Shown in pieces: positions 37,300-38,712 of a stretch of DNA of 38,712 nt. The stretch comes from Pelagophyceae sp. CCMP2097. Its lineage: Eukaryota; Sar; Pelagophyceae. The position numbers and the translations under genes were made by a program. Position 1 is the stretch's first letter, and each line of letters begins with the position of its first letter. The stretch lies in assembly GCA_026770575.1 (NCBI GenBank), contig MU657166.1:373174-411885 (forward strand), read 5' to 3'. Under the pieces are notes generated by a model, which had not been told where the DNA came from, ran no database searches, and saw only the letters and a list, made by a program, of their open reading frames with translations.

Positions 37300-37960
37300 G
37301 TCTGGGGCCTGCCGGAGGGGTGGATGGATGCATCATCGTGCGCCGGTTCGCTGCGGCAGAGTGCCATGCGTGGACCTTCCGAAGGGTCCTTTGACGGTGC
37401 TTCCATGGCCTGTGCGGACGCGGCGGGCGACGACGCCTGCGTGCGCATCGACGAACGGATAGCTCGATGAGGCATTCACGCGCCGCGCCGCGCGATGATC
37501 TATAGCCACGGAGCTCTGATCCACAGCACGCCGCGGGATGAAGACGTCCGACGTGCTTTTACGACGGGGCTTTGGCGGTGATTCCGAGACCTGGGCGGGC
37601 GATGGGGGTGACTCGGTGACACAGCTGATGGGATGGATGGATGCACCATCGTGCGCCGGGTCGCTGCGCTGCGGCAGAGTGCCGTGCGAAGGGTACGGTG
37701 CTTCCATGCCCTCGGACGCGGCGGGCTGCGACGGGCAAGTGCATCGAGGGACGGACCGAGGAATCGAGTAGGCGGTGGCAAGTACGGGCAAGTGCATCGA
37801 GTGTCAAAGGGCTCTGATCCACGGCCACGGAGCTCTGACGACGTGGGGCGAAGTGTTTTGACGACGGGGCTTTGGACGGTGCTTTCGAGTCCTTGGCGGA
37901 CACGGTGGGTCGAGAGAGAGACCGCACGTGCATCGACAAGAGGATTCAATGCATGATGGT
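37300..37960. repeat. partly decayed ~300-bp tandem duplications
   Basis: A segment around 37317-37372 (GATGGATGCATCATCGTGCGCCGG, then CTGCGGCAGAGTGCC) recurs at about 37632-37687. A second block, AGCTCTGATCCACGGC...ACGACGGGGCTTTGG, occurs near 37511-37575 and again near 37809-37874. The phrase ACGGTGCTTCCATG recurs at 37394 and 37698. The order of blocks is the same in each copy, so the region is a tandem array with period about 300 bp and uneven decay. No coding role is apparent. Confidence 0.75.
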
Positions 37961-38589
37961 CTGATCCTGCGTAGCCTGAGCCGCTGCGTTGCATATCGCA
38001 TCATGGCATTTGATGCGATATGGGACATGGGATGCATCCATACGGCATCTCACAGGAGCGACGGCATTTTCTCCTATGCGGCGGAGTCCGGACCCGCGGC
38101 GGTAGAGCCTCCGAAGAACATTTTTAAAAAGTGTATTTACCCACACAAAGAGGATCTAATCAAACCCTAAATTCTGGTGGATAATGATAATGTAATACCA
38201 GCTCTCCCCATGTATAATTCTGGTGGATAATGATGGGCCCGGGCTTCCAGGGTCTCCAAGTCCCCGGCTTTGAGTGTAAGCCCACCCCACGTTAGGTCCG
38301 GTGCAGTGCCGTCGAAGTTCAGAATGCAAACTGAAGTTCAGAATGCAAATCGAAATTTCATCGAAATTTCACAAAAAGTTGCAGAAATTGTTTGCAAATT
38401 CATTGAAATTTCACCGAAATTTCATGGTGTGTGTTTACGGATTGTCCGAGCTCCGACGCAACGCGCGTCGACCTCCAAGTCGACGGCCGCCACCAACTCG
38501 CACCGCGCGTCGACTCCCAAGTCGACGCGTGGTGGCCTTCCCAAGTCGGTCGCAACACGCGTCGACATCCCGCCGCATCGACGACGACC
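37961..38589. other. gene-free, repeat-rich region
   Basis: No gene could be supported. AATTCTGGTGGATAATGAT occurs at 38171-38189 and 38216-38234. AGTTCAGAATGCAAA occurs twice at about 38316-38348. CGAAATTTCA units repeat between 38350 and 38424. The GTCGAC-centred words TCGACCTCCAAGTCGA and TCGACTCCCAAGTCGA recur between 38466 and 38526. Confidence 0.6.
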
Positions 38590-38710
38590 GGCGCCAGGAA
38601 TTTCCGAGTCCCAGAAAATTCTAACGCCGCATCGACGACGACGACGACGCCGCAGGCCGGCGCCAGCGCCGCAGGTCGGCGCCAGGAATTTCCGAGTCCC
38701 AGAAAATTCT
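38590..38710. repeat. 33-nt direct repeat at the window edge
   Basis: A 33-nt word starting GGCGCCAGGAATTTCC is found at 38590-38622 and, identically, at 38678-38710, an 88-bp period. A GACGAC run and GCCGCAGG words lie between. The second copy ends two bases before the window does, so a tandem array may continue outside. Confidence 0.92.
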
Positions 38711-38712
38711 CA

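Noticed and set aside
37300..37960. CRISPR-like array
   Set aside because: The repeats are long (tens of bases), diverged and unevenly spaced, in a eukaryotic nuclear context; there are no uniform spacers or cas genes.
38301..38624. 107-aa plus-strand open frame near the window end
   Set aside because: It runs through simple GAAATTTCA and GTCGAC repeats and has no coding character.

Overview
This window reads as nuclear DNA of a GC-rich unicellular alga, most likely a stramenopile and possibly a pelagophyte (Aureococcus/Pelagomonas-like). The evidence is intron-rich eukaryotic genes with short introns (about 41-220 nt), a nuclear uS15 whose N-terminus looks like a signal peptide followed by a Phe-led plastid transit peptide, a MYND-RING-Sel1 protein of a type expanded in such algae, and strong G/C at third codon positions. 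No rRNA, tRNA, CRISPR array or bacterial operon was found. The species is an inference; the eukaryotic gene structure is seen directly.

Layout, left to right. 1-739: a possible TIR-bounded repeat. 740-2094 (+): alpha/beta hydrolase, convergent with a giant multi-bromodomain protein, 2187-7858 (-). 8378-9352 (-): organellar, probably plastid, ribosomal protein uS15. 9702-11384: a complete TIR element with a 9-bp target duplication, sub-terminal repeats and a gene for a MULE-type DNA-binding protein. 11661-12147 (+): broken TauE/SafE-like gene cut by a 236-bp MITE. 12523-14427 (+): GT41 (OGT-like) glycosyltransferase. 14520-15578 (-): MYND-RING-Sel1 protein, divergent from an unknown gene at 15785-16581 (+). 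17093-18244 (+): eight-exon phosphoserine phosphatase. 18514-19527 (+): a small bromodomain protein. 19966-20894 (+): R-SNARE-like protein, convergent with AP-2 sigma at 20950-21633 (-). 21928-23647 (-): unknown protein. 23801-24945: a fold-back element with 350-bp arms around a lysine-rich coding-like fragment. 25119-26219 (-): unknown protein. 26646-27200 (+): SPR-repeat protein. 28917-30371 (+): organellar TsaD/Qri7. 30957-32291 (+): GT-A-like glycosyltransferase. 34029-36309 (+): RPA1. 36310-38712: gene-free, filled with degenerate repeats.

Most genes here are unrelated housekeeping functions: serine synthesis, tRNA t6A modification, replication, endocytosis, plastid translation and chromatin reading. 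The only functional pairing suggested by position is the convergent SNARE/AP-2 sigma pair, and that may be chance. The most unusual content is the mobile DNA, namely the MULE-like element and the fold-back element, and the splicing style. At least three introns are best explained as GC-AG, several are only 41-47 nt, and four have lengths divisible by three with no in-frame stop, so retention would keep the frame.

Exon boundaries were worked out by hand from reading frame, splice motifs and protein-family continuity. They are phase-consistent wherever stated but have not been checked against transcripts.
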